From the NCBI RefSeq assembly GCF_021653975.1, contig NZ_JAJKFK010000005.1, positions 62,001-126,000 of the forward strand: DNA of 64,000 nucleotides, in the 5' to 3' direction. This DNA is from Amycolatopsis sp. GM8 (GTDB lineage Bacteria > Actinomycetota > Actinomycetes > Mycobacteriales > Pseudonocardiaceae). A model generated the notes under the pieces. It did not search any database and was not told where the DNA came from. It was given only the letters and a program-made list of their open reading frames with translations. The position numbers and the translations under genes are program-made. Below, in pieces: positions 1-8,520 of the stretch; the stretch's first letter is position 1; each line of letters starts with the position of its first letter.

Positions 1-873
1 CGGGACGCGGGCGGGTCGAGCGGCGGCTCGGCAGTCGCGGTTGCGACCGGCGCGGTGCCGGTCGCCCTCGGCACGGACACCGGTGGCTCCATTCGCATTC
101 CGGCCGCGCTGTGCGGGGTCGCGGGACTGCGGCCGACGCACGGTTCGGTGCCGATGGACGGGATCACGCCGGTCGCCCCGTCGATGGACACGGTCGGCCC
201 GATCGCCCGCACCGCGGCGGAATGCTTGCGAATCCACGGACTCCTCGCCGAGACGACCGCCGAAATCCAGCCGGTCGACGGTATTCGCGTGGGCTGGCCG
301 TCCGGCCTGTGGGGCGACCGGATCGATCCCGAGGTGCTACGGCTGGTCGAGAAAGTGGCCGAGGGACTGGAAATCGTCGAGGTCGAGTTGCCCGTCTCGC
401 GCCGCCACGCGCGCGGAACCGGTTACACCATCATGCTTTTCGAGTCCGCGCGACGGTGGTGGGCCGAGTACCAGGAACATCCGGAAGGTCTTGCCGGACG
501 CGCGATCGGCCAGCTGCGAGCGGGTTCCCAGGTGTCCACTTCGGACTACGAGCAGGCGCTGAAGCTCGCCGGTGAGATCCGGGACGAGGTGGACGCCGTG
601 TTCACCACCGTCGACGCCCTGCTCCTGCCGACGGTCCCGGTCACCGCCGCGCCGCACGACGCGGACACCGTCGAGGTCAACGGCCGCACCGAGGACGTCG
701 AGACCGCCTACTACCGGCTCACCGCGCTCGCGGCCGTCAGCGGGCATCCGGCGCTGTCGGTCCCGGCCGGGCGCACCGCGAGCGGGCTCCCGGCCGGCGC
801 TCAGGTCGTCGGGCCGCGCGGGCAGGAGGCGCTGGTCTGTTCCATCGGCGAGGCGATCCACCGGACCGGGTGA
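1..873 (+). CDS. Amidase-signature hydrolase, 3' part only
   Basis: This is the C-terminal 290 residues of an amidase-signature family enzyme, which hydrolyses amide bonds with a Ser-cisSer-Lys triad. The gene runs in from the left edge, so the N-terminus with the catalytic Lys is outside the window. The visible part opens with the family's Gly/Ser-rich stretch (GGSSGGSA), which carries the cis-Ser, followed by GTDTGGSIR, which carries the nucleophile Ser. The rest is a normal C-terminal half ending at TGA 871-873. The substrate cannot be told from this fragment. The next gene starts 62 bases downstream on the same strand. The family is clear from the motifs; the specific role is not. Confidence 0.9.
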   Translation, partial: RDAGGSSGGSAVAVATGAVPVALGTDTGGSIRIPAALCGVAGLRPTHGSVPMDGITPVAPSMDTVGPIARTAAECLRIHGLLAETTAEIQPVDGIRVGWPSGLWGDRIDPEVLRLVEKVAEGLEIVEVELPVSRRHARGTGYTIMLFESARRWWAEYQEHPEGLAGRAIGQLRAGSQVSTSDYEQALKLAGEIRDEVDAVFTTVDALLLPTVPVTAAPHDADTVEVNGRTEDVETAYYRLTALAAVSGHPALSVPAGRTASGLPAGAQVVGPRGQEALVCSIGEAIHRTG

Positions 874-935
874 ACTGCGCAAACGCCACCCGATCGGCGG
901 CGCCACGGCTGCCTTGCGCGGGCTAGGAAAGAAGT

Positions 936-1805
936 ATGCGCGTTCGTCGGGGACTCGTTATCGCTCTGCTCGCCGTCTGCACCGTATTGGTGTCGACCTT
1001 CACCGCCTCGGCCTCGCCGCGGCATTACGAGCGCTACGTCGCGCTCGGTGACTCCTACACGGCCGGGCCGCTGATCCCCTTGCAGCGCCTCGACCCGCTC
1101 GGCTGTTTCCGGTCCACTCTGAACTATCCGGCGCAACTCGCGCTGAGGCTGCACACGCGGTCGTACACCGACGTCAGCTGCAGCGGCGCCGACACCACCA
1201 ACATGACCGGCCCGCAGTCGGTGACGCTGGGTGTCAACCCGCCGCAGCTCGACGCGCTGCGCCCCAGTACCGATCTGGTGACGCTCGGCATCGGCGGCAA
1301 CGACTACGGCGTGTTCGGCACGCTCGTGGGGACCTGTCCCGGGCTGCGCGCGTCGGACCCGGCCGGAAACCCGTGCCAGCGGCATTTCACCACCGATGGC
1401 GTGGACGTCATCGAGGCGCAGCTGACGCAGACCCAGGCCAACGTCACCGCGGTGCTGGCCGAGATCCACGAGCGGTCGCCGCACGCGAAGGTGCTCGCGA
1501 TCGGGTACCCGCGGATCGCGCCGGTGAGCGGGACCTGCCCGGACGTGCTGCCGTTCGCCGACGGTGACTACGCGTGGCTCAGCAGCGTCGAAGAAGCGCT
1601 CAACGCCGCGATCTCCGGTGCCGCGGAGAAGGACGGCGACACGTCCTATGTGGACACCTTCACGCCGTCGCTGGGGCACGACGCGTGCGCCGGCCGCGCG
1701 GCGTGGATCAACGGCCAGTACTACCAGCTCACCGCGGCGCCGTACCACCCGAACCTGTCCGGGATGACCGGCCTGGCGAAGATCGTCTACGCCGCGCTGT
1801 ACTGA
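936..1805 (+). CDS. Secreted SGNH/GDSL-type esterase or lipase
   Basis: This 289-residue protein has an N-terminal signal peptide (basic start, hydrophobic stretch to about residue 25, then an Ala-Ser-Ala cleavage-type site). Block I of the SGNH family is GDSYTAG with nucleophile Ser40; the GGND block is at residues 120-123; the catalytic His is probably His271 in YHPN. Several Cys residues (67, 82, 134, 147, 201, 251) suggest disulfides in an exported enzyme, as in actinomycete lipases of this type. An AGGAAAG sequence precedes the ATG. The 3' end overlaps the convergent MOSC gene by 19 bases. Substrate is unknown; ester hydrolysis outside the cell is the expected role. Confidence 0.88.
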   Translation: MRVRRGLVIALLAVCTVLVSTFTASASPRHYERYVALGDSYTAGPLIPLQRLDPLGCFRSTLNYPAQLALRLHTRSYTDVSCSGADTTNMTGPQSVTLGVNPPQLDALRPSTDLVTLGIGGNDYGVFGTLVGTCPGLRASDPAGNPCQRHFTTDGVDVIEAQLTQTQANVTAVLAEIHERSPHAKVLAIGYPRIAPVSGTCPDVLPFADGDYAWLSSVEEALNAAISGAAEKDGDTSYVDTFTPSLGHDACAGRAAWINGQYYQLTAAPYHPNLSGMTGLAKIVYAALY

Positions 1806-2476
1806 GTCCGGTCCACGAGCACGGCATCACCGACAGCGACCGGACCGGGTTCGACCGTCGAGCCGTAGACGCCGAGACACAGGTCCCGCTCGCGTGCGAT
1901 CGTGCGGAGGACTTCGGGATCCCGTTGCGTGGTAACGGGATCCACGTTGACGATCATGCAGCGCCGGTCACGCCGGTCCACCCGCAGGCGCAGGCCGCCG
2001 ACGCGCAGCACGCTGCCGACCCAGTCGTCCTCCGCCCCAGCGGGCGCGTCGATGACCAGGTTCGGCCGGAACCGCCGGACGTCCAGCGCGCCGGCGGATC
2101 CGGTGGTGATCAGCGACAGCGGCAGCGCGTCGAACGTGCCGCGGTCGAGCTTGACGGCCCGGACTCCCCCGCCCAGCAAGGCGGCCAGCGCGGGATCGAT
2201 CACCTCGTACGTGCCGCCATCCGGCGTCGTGACGAAGGTCTTCGACGAATCGGGCTCGGCCGGATCGGCGAACCACGGGCGATACCGGCACAGCTCGGCG
2301 CGCTGACGGATGGTGAACCACGGGAACCCGTTGCGCGGCACGCCATCCCGGAGAAACGCCCAGCGACGGTCCCCGGCCAGGCCGTGCCAGGACACGTCCG
2401 TCCCGGCCAGCTCCTGCCCGGCCATCGATTTGACCGGATACCGCCACAACCCCACGACCGTGCCGACGGTTCGCAT
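1787..2476 (-). CDS. MOSC domain protein (molybdenum/sulfur carrier type)
   Basis: This 229-residue protein starts with an MOSC N-terminal beta-barrel (GLWRYPVKSM motif near residue 8) followed by a MOSC domain; a Cys in RRCMI lies in the position used as sulfur carrier in this family. I chose the ATG at 2476 because GGAGG stands five bases upstream; the open frame continues upstream to 2815 but that part has no family similarity. MOSC proteins move sulfur to, or bind, molybdenum cofactor or aminated substrates. It lies 1.4 kb from an FdhF-like molybdoenzyme and 7.5 kb from fdhD, so a molybdenum-related role fits, but this is inference. Confidence 0.85.
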   Translation of the reverse strand: MRTVGTVVGLWRYPVKSMAGQELAGTDVSWHGLAGDRRWAFLRDGVPRNGFPWFTIRQRAELCRYRPWFADPAEPDSSKTFVTTPDGGTYEVIDPALAALLGGGVRAVKLDRGTFDALPLSLITTGSAGALDVRRFRPNLVIDAPAGAEDDWVGSVLRVGGLRLRVDRRDRRCMIVNVDPVTTQRDPEVLRTIARERDLCLGVYGSTVEPGPVAVGDAVLVDRTQYSAA

Positions 2477-2700
2477 CCCGCCTCCGAAGGAAAGGAGGCG
2501 CCCTTGGTGCGTGGAGACCGGGACCGAGCGTGGCGGATCGGATCCGTCGCAGCGCCTCTCGGCTCCGGCAGCCCGAGCTTGCCCGGCGCCGGGAGCGACT
2601 GTCAACTGTGTACCGAATTGGTTGCGCTGTCCCCGTTCCCGTAACGCCCCCGCGATTCCGCCGATCTTCGGTGCGATATCACGAGATGACGGGATAACCA

Positions 2701-3651
2701 GTGGACGAGCGCGACATCGAGAACCACCCGGACCTGATGGACCCGGACTGGCAGCGGCACGCCGTGAAAGAGGCGTGGACCGAGCATCGCCGGAACCAGC
2801 GCCGGGGGCGGACAACCAGGCGGCTGGGCATCTGGGTCGTCGTGCTCGTGGTCGTGGTCGCCGCGGGGATCGCGATCTACCGCTGGGGCAAGGCGACCTC
2901 GGACCACTACGCGGGCGGCGGCGAGCCCCTCACCACGGCGACGACGACCCCGCCGAGCGACCTGCCGGACTTCGCCCGCGTCGACCTGACCCGGCCGTTC
3001 GACAACACCCCGGCGCAGAACTGGGCCGAAAACATCACGGGCCTGGTCATGCCCCCGGCGACAAAGGTCGGGACCTTCTCGGCGGAACAGGTCAAGTCCG
3101 CCCAGGACCAGGTCAAACAGGCGATCGTCGAGTCCTCGCTGGACCTCGACGTGCTTCAGCAGCACAAGTTCGAGAAGTACGTCGGCCTGCTGGCCCCGGA
3201 CGCCAGGGCGGATGCCCGCGCGAACCCCACCCACTACCTGACCCCCATCGCGGACGGCAACCACCTCCTGCCCGTCCCGCCTCGGCTGAACGGCACCGCG
3301 AGCGTGCGGCCCGGCGACGAAGGCGAGTTGATCGTGCATGTCACCTACCTGGTCGCGTACGCCTTCGACCCCGGCAGCCACCAGGTCTACGGCCCAGGCG
3401 ACATGGAGCCCTACGTCCGTACCGACGCGGACTACATATTGCGCTCGGGACCGCACTGGAAGAAGAGCAGCTACGGCCTCTGGCTCGGCCCGAGCAACCT
3501 CTACTTCACCGAGTCCGCGTGCAAGGCTTCGGACCAGGGGCAGATCGCGCCGGTCTTCAGCGAACCGAACTTCAACCCCACGTCCCTCACTCCCGAGCCC
3601 GGCCGGTTCGATCCGAACCAGCCCATGCCCACCGGGGACAACTGTCACTGA
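2701..3651 (+). CDS. Membrane-anchored protein of unknown function
   Basis: I do not recognise this 316-residue protein. The sequence shows a charged cytosolic N-terminus (residues 1-42, rich in Arg and His), one transmembrane helix at about 43-62, and a 250-residue extracytosolic part beginning with a Thr/Pro-rich linker. The last 60 residues contain two Cys (in SACK and DNCH) that could form a disulfide. The start is GTG 2701. Such single-pass proteins with an unknown exported domain are common in actinomycetes. It is transcribed away from the MOSC gene, and the 224 bases between them are the likely promoter region. Function cannot be inferred from the neighbours. Confidence 0.7.
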   Translation: MDERDIENHPDLMDPDWQRHAVKEAWTEHRRNQRRGRTTRRLGIWVVVLVVVVAAGIAIYRWGKATSDHYAGGGEPLTTATTTPPSDLPDFARVDLTRPFDNTPAQNWAENITGLVMPPATKVGTFSAEQVKSAQDQVKQAIVESSLDLDVLQQHKFEKYVGLLAPDARADARANPTHYLTPIADGNHLLPVPPRLNGTASVRPGDEGELIVHVTYLVAYAFDPGSHQVYGPGDMEPYVRTDADYILRSGPHWKKSSYGLWLGPSNLYFTESACKASDQGQIAPVFSEPNFNPTSLTPEPGRFDPNQPMPTGDNCH

Positions 3652-3687
3652 TCCGCGCGGAGCGGGTGTGACCAATCGAACAGTGCT

Positions 3688-3846
3688 CTAGGGCGAGGTG
3701 CCCGAGTATCGGCTGGGCACCGCCCCGTACTCGGCGCGATCGCCGCATCCACGCTGATAGCGCTGCGTTTCGGCGAGCGGGTAGGCCCGCGGCACCTCGC
3801 GCAGGCGCTGCTCGGCCTCGCTCGCCGACCCGGTGTCGCTGCGCAC
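3688..3846 (-). pseudogene. Possible 52-codon gene relic
   Basis: The stretch between the membrane protein and the FdhF-like gene contains, on the minus strand, a 52-codon frame from a GTG at 3846 to TAG at 3688. Almost every codon ends in G or C, and the composition (Arg, Glu, Tyr, acidic) looks like real protein, ending in SGTSP. A TGA lies a few codons upstream of the GTG in the same frame. I recognise no family. It may be the remaining 3' end of a decayed gene rather than an active small gene. Confidence 0.3.
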
Positions 3847-3887
3847 GTCCGCTCGTCAGAAGGCGACCAGGGCCGGAAGATGATGAC

Positions 3888-6191
3888 GTGACACGCAACG
3901 CGCCGAAGGCCGACATCGACGAGGCCCAGCTCGAGATCCACCAGCCCAAACAGTGGGCCGCCGGCGTGACCGGGGTTGCCGTGTCACTGCTGCGCAGCGT
4001 CGAGCAGATGGGCACCGGCCGCACCGTCCGCACGCTCCGGCTGCTCAACCAGCAGCAGGGCTTCGACTGTCCCGGGTGTGCCTGGCCCGAGCCGCAGCAG
4101 GCCGACGGCGAGCATCGCAAACTCGCCGAGTTCTGCGAGAACGGCGCGAAGGCCGTGGCCGAGGAGGCCACGAAACGCCGCGTGGGCCCGGAATTCTTCG
4201 CGGCGCACCCCGTTGCGGAACTCGCCGGCAAGACGGACTACTGGCTCGGCCAGCAGGGCCGGCTGACCGAGCCGATGGTGCTGCGCGAGGGTGGCACCCA
4301 CTACGAGCCGATCAGCTGGGAAAGCGCTTTCACGCTCGTCGCCGACCAGCTGCGCGCACTGTCCACACCGGACGAAGCGGTGTTCTACACCTCCGGCCGC
4401 ACCAGCAACGAGGCCGCGTTCCTGTACCAGCTGCTCGTACGTTCCTTCGGTACCAACAACTTGCCGGACTGCAGCAACATGTGCCACGAGTCCTCGGGCA
4501 CCGCGCTGACGGAGGCGACCGGGATCGGCAGGGGCTCGGTCAGCCTCGCCGACGTGCACCACGCCGATCTGATCGTGGTGGTCGGGCAGAACCCCGGTAC
4601 GAACCACCCGCGGATGCTGTCCGCGCTGGAGGAGGCGAAGGCGGGCGGCGCGAAGATCATCGCGGTGAACCCGTTGCCGGAAGCCGGTTTGATGCGCTTC
4701 AAGAACCCGCAGTCGCCGCGCGGCGTGGTCGGCAAGGGCACCGCGCTGGCCGACGAGTTCGCGCAGATCCGGCTCGGCGGCGATCTCGCGCTGTTCCAGG
4801 CGATCGGGCATCTGCTGCTGTCCTGGGAGGACGCCGCGCCGGGCACCGTGCTCGACCACGATTTCATCGACGGCTCGTCGCACGGATTCGAGGAGTACGC
4901 GAAGAACCTGCGCGAGATCGACTGGGCCGCGATCGACGAGGCGACCGGGCTGGAGCGGATGCAGATCGTCCGGCTCGCCCGGCTGATCGCGGACTCGCGG
5001 CGCACCGTGTACTGCTGGGCGATGGGTGTCACCCAGCACCGGCACGCGGTCGCGACCATCCAGGAGATCACGAACGTCGCGCTGCTGCGCGGCATGATCG
5101 GCAAACCGGGCGCGGGGCTGTGCCCCGTCCGCGGCCACTCGAACGTGCAGGGCGACCGCACGATGGGTGTCTGGGAGAAGATGCCCGAGGCGTTCCTGGA
5201 CAGCCTGGAAGCCGAGTTCGGCATCCCGATGCCCCGCGAGCACGGGTTCGACACCGTCGCCGCGATCCGTGCGATGCGGGACGGCAAGGGCAAGGTTTTC
5301 CTTGGTATGGGTGGGAACTTCGCCGCCGCCACGCCGGATTCGGAGCTGACCGAGCGCGCGCTGCGGGCGTGCGAGCTGACCGTGCAGGTGTCGACGAAGC
5401 TCAACCGCTCGCATGTCGTGCACGGCAGGACCGCGCTGATCCTGCCGACGATGGGGCGCACTGAGCGCGACGTGCAGGCGAGCGGGCACCAGTTCGTGAC
5501 GGTCGAGGACTCGATGTCGGCGGTGCACTCGTCGCACGGCCGGTTGCGGCCCGCGAGTTCGCACCTGCTGTCGGAGGTCTCGATCATCTGCCGGCTCGCC
5601 GGGGCGGTGTTCGGCGAGGGCCATGCGGTGCCGTGGCGCGAGTTCGAGGGGAACTACGACCTGATCCGCGACCGGATCGCCCGCGTGGTGCCGGGGTGCG
5701 CGGACTACAACGCCCGCGTGCGGCAGCCGGACGGGTTCGTGCTGCCGCACCCGCCGCGTGACTCGCGGGAGTTCCGCACCGGCAGCGGCAAGGCGAACTT
5801 CACGGCCAGCGAGCTGGAGTTCCCGCAGGTGCCTTCGGGGCGGTTGCTGTTGCAGACGATGCGCAGCCACGACCAGTACAACACCACGATCTACGGGCTT
5901 TCCGACCGGTACCGCGGGATCGAGGACGCCCGGCGGGTGGTTCTGGTGCACGCCAAGGACATCGCTGAGCTGGGCTTCGCCGATGGCGAGATCGTCGACC
6001 TGGTTTCGGAATGGGAGGACGGCGACAGGCGCGCGGCGGAGTTCCGGATCGTGGCCTACCCGACCGCCCGCGGCTGCGCGGCGGCCTACTTCCCGGAGGC
6101 GAACGCCCTGGTACCGCTCGATTCCGTCGCCAAGAAGTCCGGCACCCCCGTCTCCAAGGCGATCGTCATCCGCCTGGAACACCGCCTCTGA
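3888..6191 (+). CDS. FdhF/YdeP-family molybdopterin oxidoreductase
   Basis: This 767-residue protein belongs to the formate dehydrogenase-like (FdhF/YdeP) branch of molybdopterin oxidoreductases. The N-terminus carries CPGCAW (Cys61 and Cys64) and then FCENGAKAVAEEAT, both typical of this branch and different from the four-Cys iron-sulfur motif of classical formate dehydrogenases. Middle parts include NMCHESSG and VVGQNPGTNHPR, the pterin-binding region. The C-terminal 120 residues form the molydop-binding domain (QYNTTIYG, then ALVPLDS). Start is GTG 3888. The fdhD gene at 9995 would supply sulfur to the cofactor, and an OFA-type transporter lies close, so a formate or oxalate link is plausible. 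The true substrate of YdeP-type enzymes is uncertain. Confidence 0.9.
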   Translation: MTRNAPKADIDEAQLEIHQPKQWAAGVTGVAVSLLRSVEQMGTGRTVRTLRLLNQQQGFDCPGCAWPEPQQADGEHRKLAEFCENGAKAVAEEATKRRVGPEFFAAHPVAELAGKTDYWLGQQGRLTEPMVLREGGTHYEPISWESAFTLVADQLRALSTPDEAVFYTSGRTSNEAAFLYQLLVRSFGTNNLPDCSNMCHESSGTALTEATGIGRGSVSLADVHHADLIVVVGQNPGTNHPRMLSALEEAKAGGAKIIAVNPLPEAGLMRFKNPQSPRGVVGKGTALADEFAQIRLGGDLALFQAIGHLLLSWEDAAPGTVLDHDFIDGSSHGFEEYAKNLREIDWAAIDEATGLERMQIVRLARLIADSRRTVYCWAMGVTQHRHAVATIQEITNVALLRGMIGKPGAGLCPVRGHSNVQGDRTMGVWEKMPEAFLDSLEAEFGIPMPREHGFDTVAAIRAMRDGKGKVFLGMGGNFAAATPDSELTERALRACELTVQVSTKLNRSHVVHGRTALILPTMGRTERDVQASGHQFVTVEDSMSAVHSSHGRLRPASSHLLSEVSIICRLAGAVFGEGHAVPWREFEGNYDLIRDRIARVVPGCADYNARVRQPDGFVLPHPPRDSREFRTGSGKANFTASELEFPQVPSGRLLLQTMRSHDQYNTTIYGLSDRYRGIEDARRVVLVHAKDIAELGFADGEIVDLVSEWEDGDRRAAEFRIVAYPTARGCAAAYFPEANALVPLDSVAKKSGTPVSKAIVIRLEHRL

Positions 6192-6526
6192 CGCCCGCGC
6201 CTCGCGCGGGCGAGTCCCAGTTCCGCGCGGGCACGGACCTGGGACTCGCACACGTGGAACGGGGGATCCGCTTGATACCGCGCTCGCCGGGAAAGCGAGC
6301 CGGCGACGCGTTCGGTCGTGATGAACCCGGCGCCACCGACGTGACCGCGATGCCATGCGCCGATAGGCCCGCCCGAGTCTCGTGTTCCGCGCGCGGGACG
6401 CGGAACTGGCCCGGCGACAACACGGGACTCACGCGCACACAATGGGCGACACGCGCGGGGAACGGGTGACTCGCACACATGGAACGCCGAACTCACGCTC
6501 AGCGAACCGGGGACTCGCCCGGCGGG
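6192..6526. repeat. Intergenic region with repeats and an SDR gene fragment
   Basis: This 335-base gap has no intact gene. It holds two near-identical 19-base repeats (GACTCGCACACRTGGAACG at 6243-6261 and 6468-6486) and several looser relatives (for example GGGACTCACGCGCACACAATGG near 6425). Bases 6299-6352 are a diverged copy of bases 6688-6741 inside the neighbouring SDR gene: both read on the minus strand as HGIAV.SVAPG followed by TERVA. The copy is frameshifted and decays past that point. The segment therefore looks like the remains of a second SDR gene mixed with dispersed intergenic repeats. Confidence 0.6.
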
Positions 6527-7279
6527 CTAAGTCCTGAGGTACGACGCGCCGTTCAGATCCAGGACGGCGCCCGATGCCCACTGCGAGCCCGCGAGGTAAA
6601 CCACGGCTTCGGCGATCTCGCGCGGCTCGGCCACGCGGCCGAACGGGCTCTGCGCTTTAAGTTCCGCGCCGCGTTCGCCGGTCAGCCAGTCGGCGACGCG
6701 TTCGGTCGCGATGAATCCCGGCGCCACCGAAGCGACCGCGATGCCGTGGGGCGCAAGGGAAACCGCGAGCGACTGGCCCAGCGAGTGCAGCGCCGCCTTG
6801 GTCGCACCGTAGGCCGGATGGTCCGGCTCGCCGCGGAAAGCCCCCCGCGAGCCGACGTTGACGACGTGGCCCGCGACGCCACGCTCGATCATGTGCCGCG
6901 CGACGCAGAACGTCATATCGGCGGCGCCCAGCAGGTTGACGTCGACCGACTCGCGCCACATTCGTTGCCAGTGCTCGAAACTCGTGCCAGCGAGCGGATG
7001 CGCTGTCTCCGTCGTGGTCAAGACGGCGGCATTGTTCACGAGCACGTCGACGCCGCCGAGAGCCTCCTCGGCAGTGTCCGCGATCTGCCGGGCGGCGACC
7101 GTGATATCGCCCTGGACGAGCGTGTGTCCGTTGCCGGGTAAGGAATTCAGCGTCGCCTCGGCGTCGGCCTGGCGCGAGTGGTAGTGCACCGCGACACGAT
7201 CACCGCGCTCGGCGAACGCGAGCGCCACCGCTCGCCCGAGCCCGGCAGCCGCACCGGTCACGAGAATGCCGCGGCTCAT
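6527..7279 (-). CDS. SDR-family oxidoreductase
   Basis: This 250-residue protein is a classical short-chain dehydrogenase/reductase. It shows the nucleotide-binding TGAAAGLGR at residues 8-16, NNA at 82-84, and the catalytic set Ser144, Tyr157 and Lys161 (YGATK). It ends with the usual [13 protein letters not shown] tail. Its ATG overlaps the TGA of the VOC gene (7276-7279), so the two are translationally coupled. The pair is divergent from the GntR regulator at 7763 and probably under its control. The substrate is unknown. A decayed copy of its middle lies just downstream at 6299-6352. Confidence 0.9.
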   Translation of the reverse strand: MSRGILVTGAAAGLGRAVALAFAERGDRVAVHYHSRQADAEATLNSLPGNGHTLVQGDITVAARQIADTAEEALGGVDVLVNNAAVLTTTETAHPLAGTSFEHWQRMWRESVDVNLLGAADMTFCVARHMIERGVAGHVVNVGSRGAFRGEPDHPAYGATKAALHSLGQSLAVSLAPHGIAVASVAPGFIATERVADWLTGERGAELKAQSPFGRVAEPREIAEAVVYLAGSQWASGAVLDLNGASYLRT

Positions 7280-7695
7280 TTCGCGAACAACTGGGACTCG
7301 TCGCGGAAAGCCTTGAACTCCAAGGCATTCCCGGCCGGATCGTGCAGGAACATCGTCCACTGCTCCCCCGGCTCGCCCGCGAACCGCTGGTACGGCTCGA
7401 TAACGAACTCGGTGCCCGCCGCACGCAGCTTGCCGGCCAGCTCGTGGAAGTCCGCGATGGACAGGATCAGCCCGAAATGTGGCACCGGGACCTCGTGCCC
7501 GTCCACCGGGTTGCGGCCGGATTCGGTGCGCGCGCCGGGCACCACGTGCGTGACCACCTGGTGCCCGTGGAAGTTCCAGTCCACCCACGCCGCGGCGGAC
7601 CGGCCTTCCGGCAAGCCGAGGACACCGCCGTAGAACTCGCGGGCGCGGGACAGATCGTCCACCGGGATGGCGAGATGGAAGCCCGGGCGGGTCAT
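7276..7695 (-). CDS. VOC-family (glyoxalase/dioxygenase-fold) protein
   Basis: This 139-residue single-domain vicinal-oxygen-chelate protein starts [10 protein letters not shown] and ends [15 protein letters not shown]. Of the usual metal ligands, His7 (FHLAIPV), His70/74-region histidines and Glu in ALEFK are present, so metal binding is possible. The family covers lyases, isomerases, dioxygenases and resistance proteins, and the exact reaction cannot be told. It is the first gene of a two-gene operon with the SDR gene (ATGA overlap), reading away from a GntR regulator whose promoter region carries a perfect inverted repeat. Confidence 0.85.
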   Translation of the reverse strand: MTRPGFHLAIPVDDLSRAREFYGGVLGLPEGRSAAAWVDWNFHGHQVVTHVVPGARTESGRNPVDGHEVPVPHFGLILSIADFHELAGKLRAAGTEFVIEPYQRFAGEPGEQWTMFLHDPAGNALEFKAFRDESQLFAK

Positions 7696-7740
7696 CGGCT
7701 ACTCCTCAGGTCGTCGTATCCCCAGCTTGACCTTCGGAAC

Positions 7741-7762
7741 GTCCGAATGTCAACATTCGGAC
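7741..7762. promoter_or_regulatory. 22-bp perfect inverted repeat, candidate GntR operator
   Basis: Two 10-base arms, GTCCGAATGT and ACATTCGGAC, are separated by only CA and end one base before the ATG of the GntR gene. The site lies in the 67-base gap between the divergent VOC-SDR operon and the regulator. The position and symmetry fit an operator that shuts both promoters. FadR-type GntR proteins bind short palindromes, so autoregulation is a natural reading, though not proven here. Confidence 0.75.
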
Positions 7763-8422
7763 ATGCAGCCAGCCGAACGCCGCGGTCTCGCCGAGGAGGC
7801 GGCCGACCGGATCCGTGACGAGATCTTCGCCGGGAGGTTCGCGCCCGGCAGCGCACTGCGCGAGGTCGAACTCGCCGCGTCATTGCTGGTGAGTCGCGGG
7901 TCGGTCCGCGAAGGACTGGCTGTGCTGGAGCGCGAGGGACTCGTGCGGAGCGTGTGGCACCGGGGCACCCACGTCATCGGGCTGACCGAGTCCGACATCG
8001 ACGAGGTCTACGCCGTCCGCGGCGCCCTCGACCGGCTCGCCGCGACCACCGCCGCGACGCGCGCGTCCGCCGAACACCTCGACGAACTGGACCGCGTGGT
8101 CAGCCAGATGGTCCACGAGAACAACGGCGCGCGCGTGCTGTCCCTCGATCTGGAGTTCCACGAGGCCGTCTACCGCGCGGCCGGCAACCGGCGGCTGCTC
8201 GACGCCTGGCACGCCGTGCGGTCGCAGGTCCACCTGTTCCAGACCCACCGCATCCGCGTGGGTGGCGACAACTACCGGACCAACGTGTGGCGCGAGCACC
8301 GCGAACTGGCCAGGCTCATCCGCGACGGCGAGACCGAGCGCCTCGCCGAGGTCGCGGAAGAGCATGTGCACAGCGCGCGGCGCGCGCTGCTCAAGGGGCT
8401 GGCTCAGCCGCCGAAGAGCTGA
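7763..8422 (+). CDS. GntR-family (FCD-type) transcriptional regulator
   Basis: This 219-residue protein has an N-terminal winged HTH (about residues 8-75, with ELAASLLVSRGSVREGLAVLEREGLV) and a C-terminal FCD ligand domain (about 85-212, with the metal-binding-type histidines in FHEAVY, near HLFQTHR and in EHVHSARR). The start is the ATG at 7763, directly after the 22-bp palindrome; the open frame upstream runs through the operator and is unlikely to be coding. It is divergent from the VOC-SDR pair, which it probably controls. Its stop overlaps the convergent small membrane gene by 19 bases. Confidence 0.9.
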   Translation: MQPAERRGLAEEAADRIRDEIFAGRFAPGSALREVELAASLLVSRGSVREGLAVLEREGLVRSVWHRGTHVIGLTESDIDEVYAVRGALDRLAATTAATRASAEHLDELDRVVSQMVHENNGARVLSLDLEFHEAVYRAAGNRRLLDAWHAVRSQVHLFQTHRIRVGGDNYRTNVWREHRELARLIRDGETERLAEVAEEHVHSARRALLKGLAQPPKS

Positions 8423-8520
8423 ATCACCTTGAGAATCAGCTCGTACACGCCGTAGGCGAAGGGAAGCCCGACCCACAGCCAGGCCAGGGTCAGCAGCCAC
8501 GGCCGCCGCGAGGAGTTCAT
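8404..8520 (-). CDS. 38-residue membrane partner of the MFS transporter
   Basis: This very short gene encodes 38 residues: a basic start (MNSSRRPW) and one transmembrane helix (about residues 8-33). Its ATG overlaps the stop of the MFS gene by four bases (ATGA), which couples their translation. Small proteins of this type downstream of OFA-family transporters in actinobacteria are annotated as MFS transporter small subunits; I assign it by size, topology and position. It is too short for most gene finders, but the coupling and the single clean helix make it a credible gene. Confidence 0.7.
   Translation of the reverse strand: MNSSRRPWLLTLAWLWVGLPFAYGVYELILKVIQLFGG

Noticed and set aside
1968-2447. 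159-codon frame inside the MOSC gene
   Set aside because: It is a shifted frame of the MOSC gene on the same strand with no independent start signal.
3984-6356. 790-codon open frame antisense to the FdhF-like gene
   Set aside because: Its codons are the mirror of a clear molybdopterin enzyme; the product is Arg/His/Asp-rich and matches no family. High GC makes such shadow frames common here.
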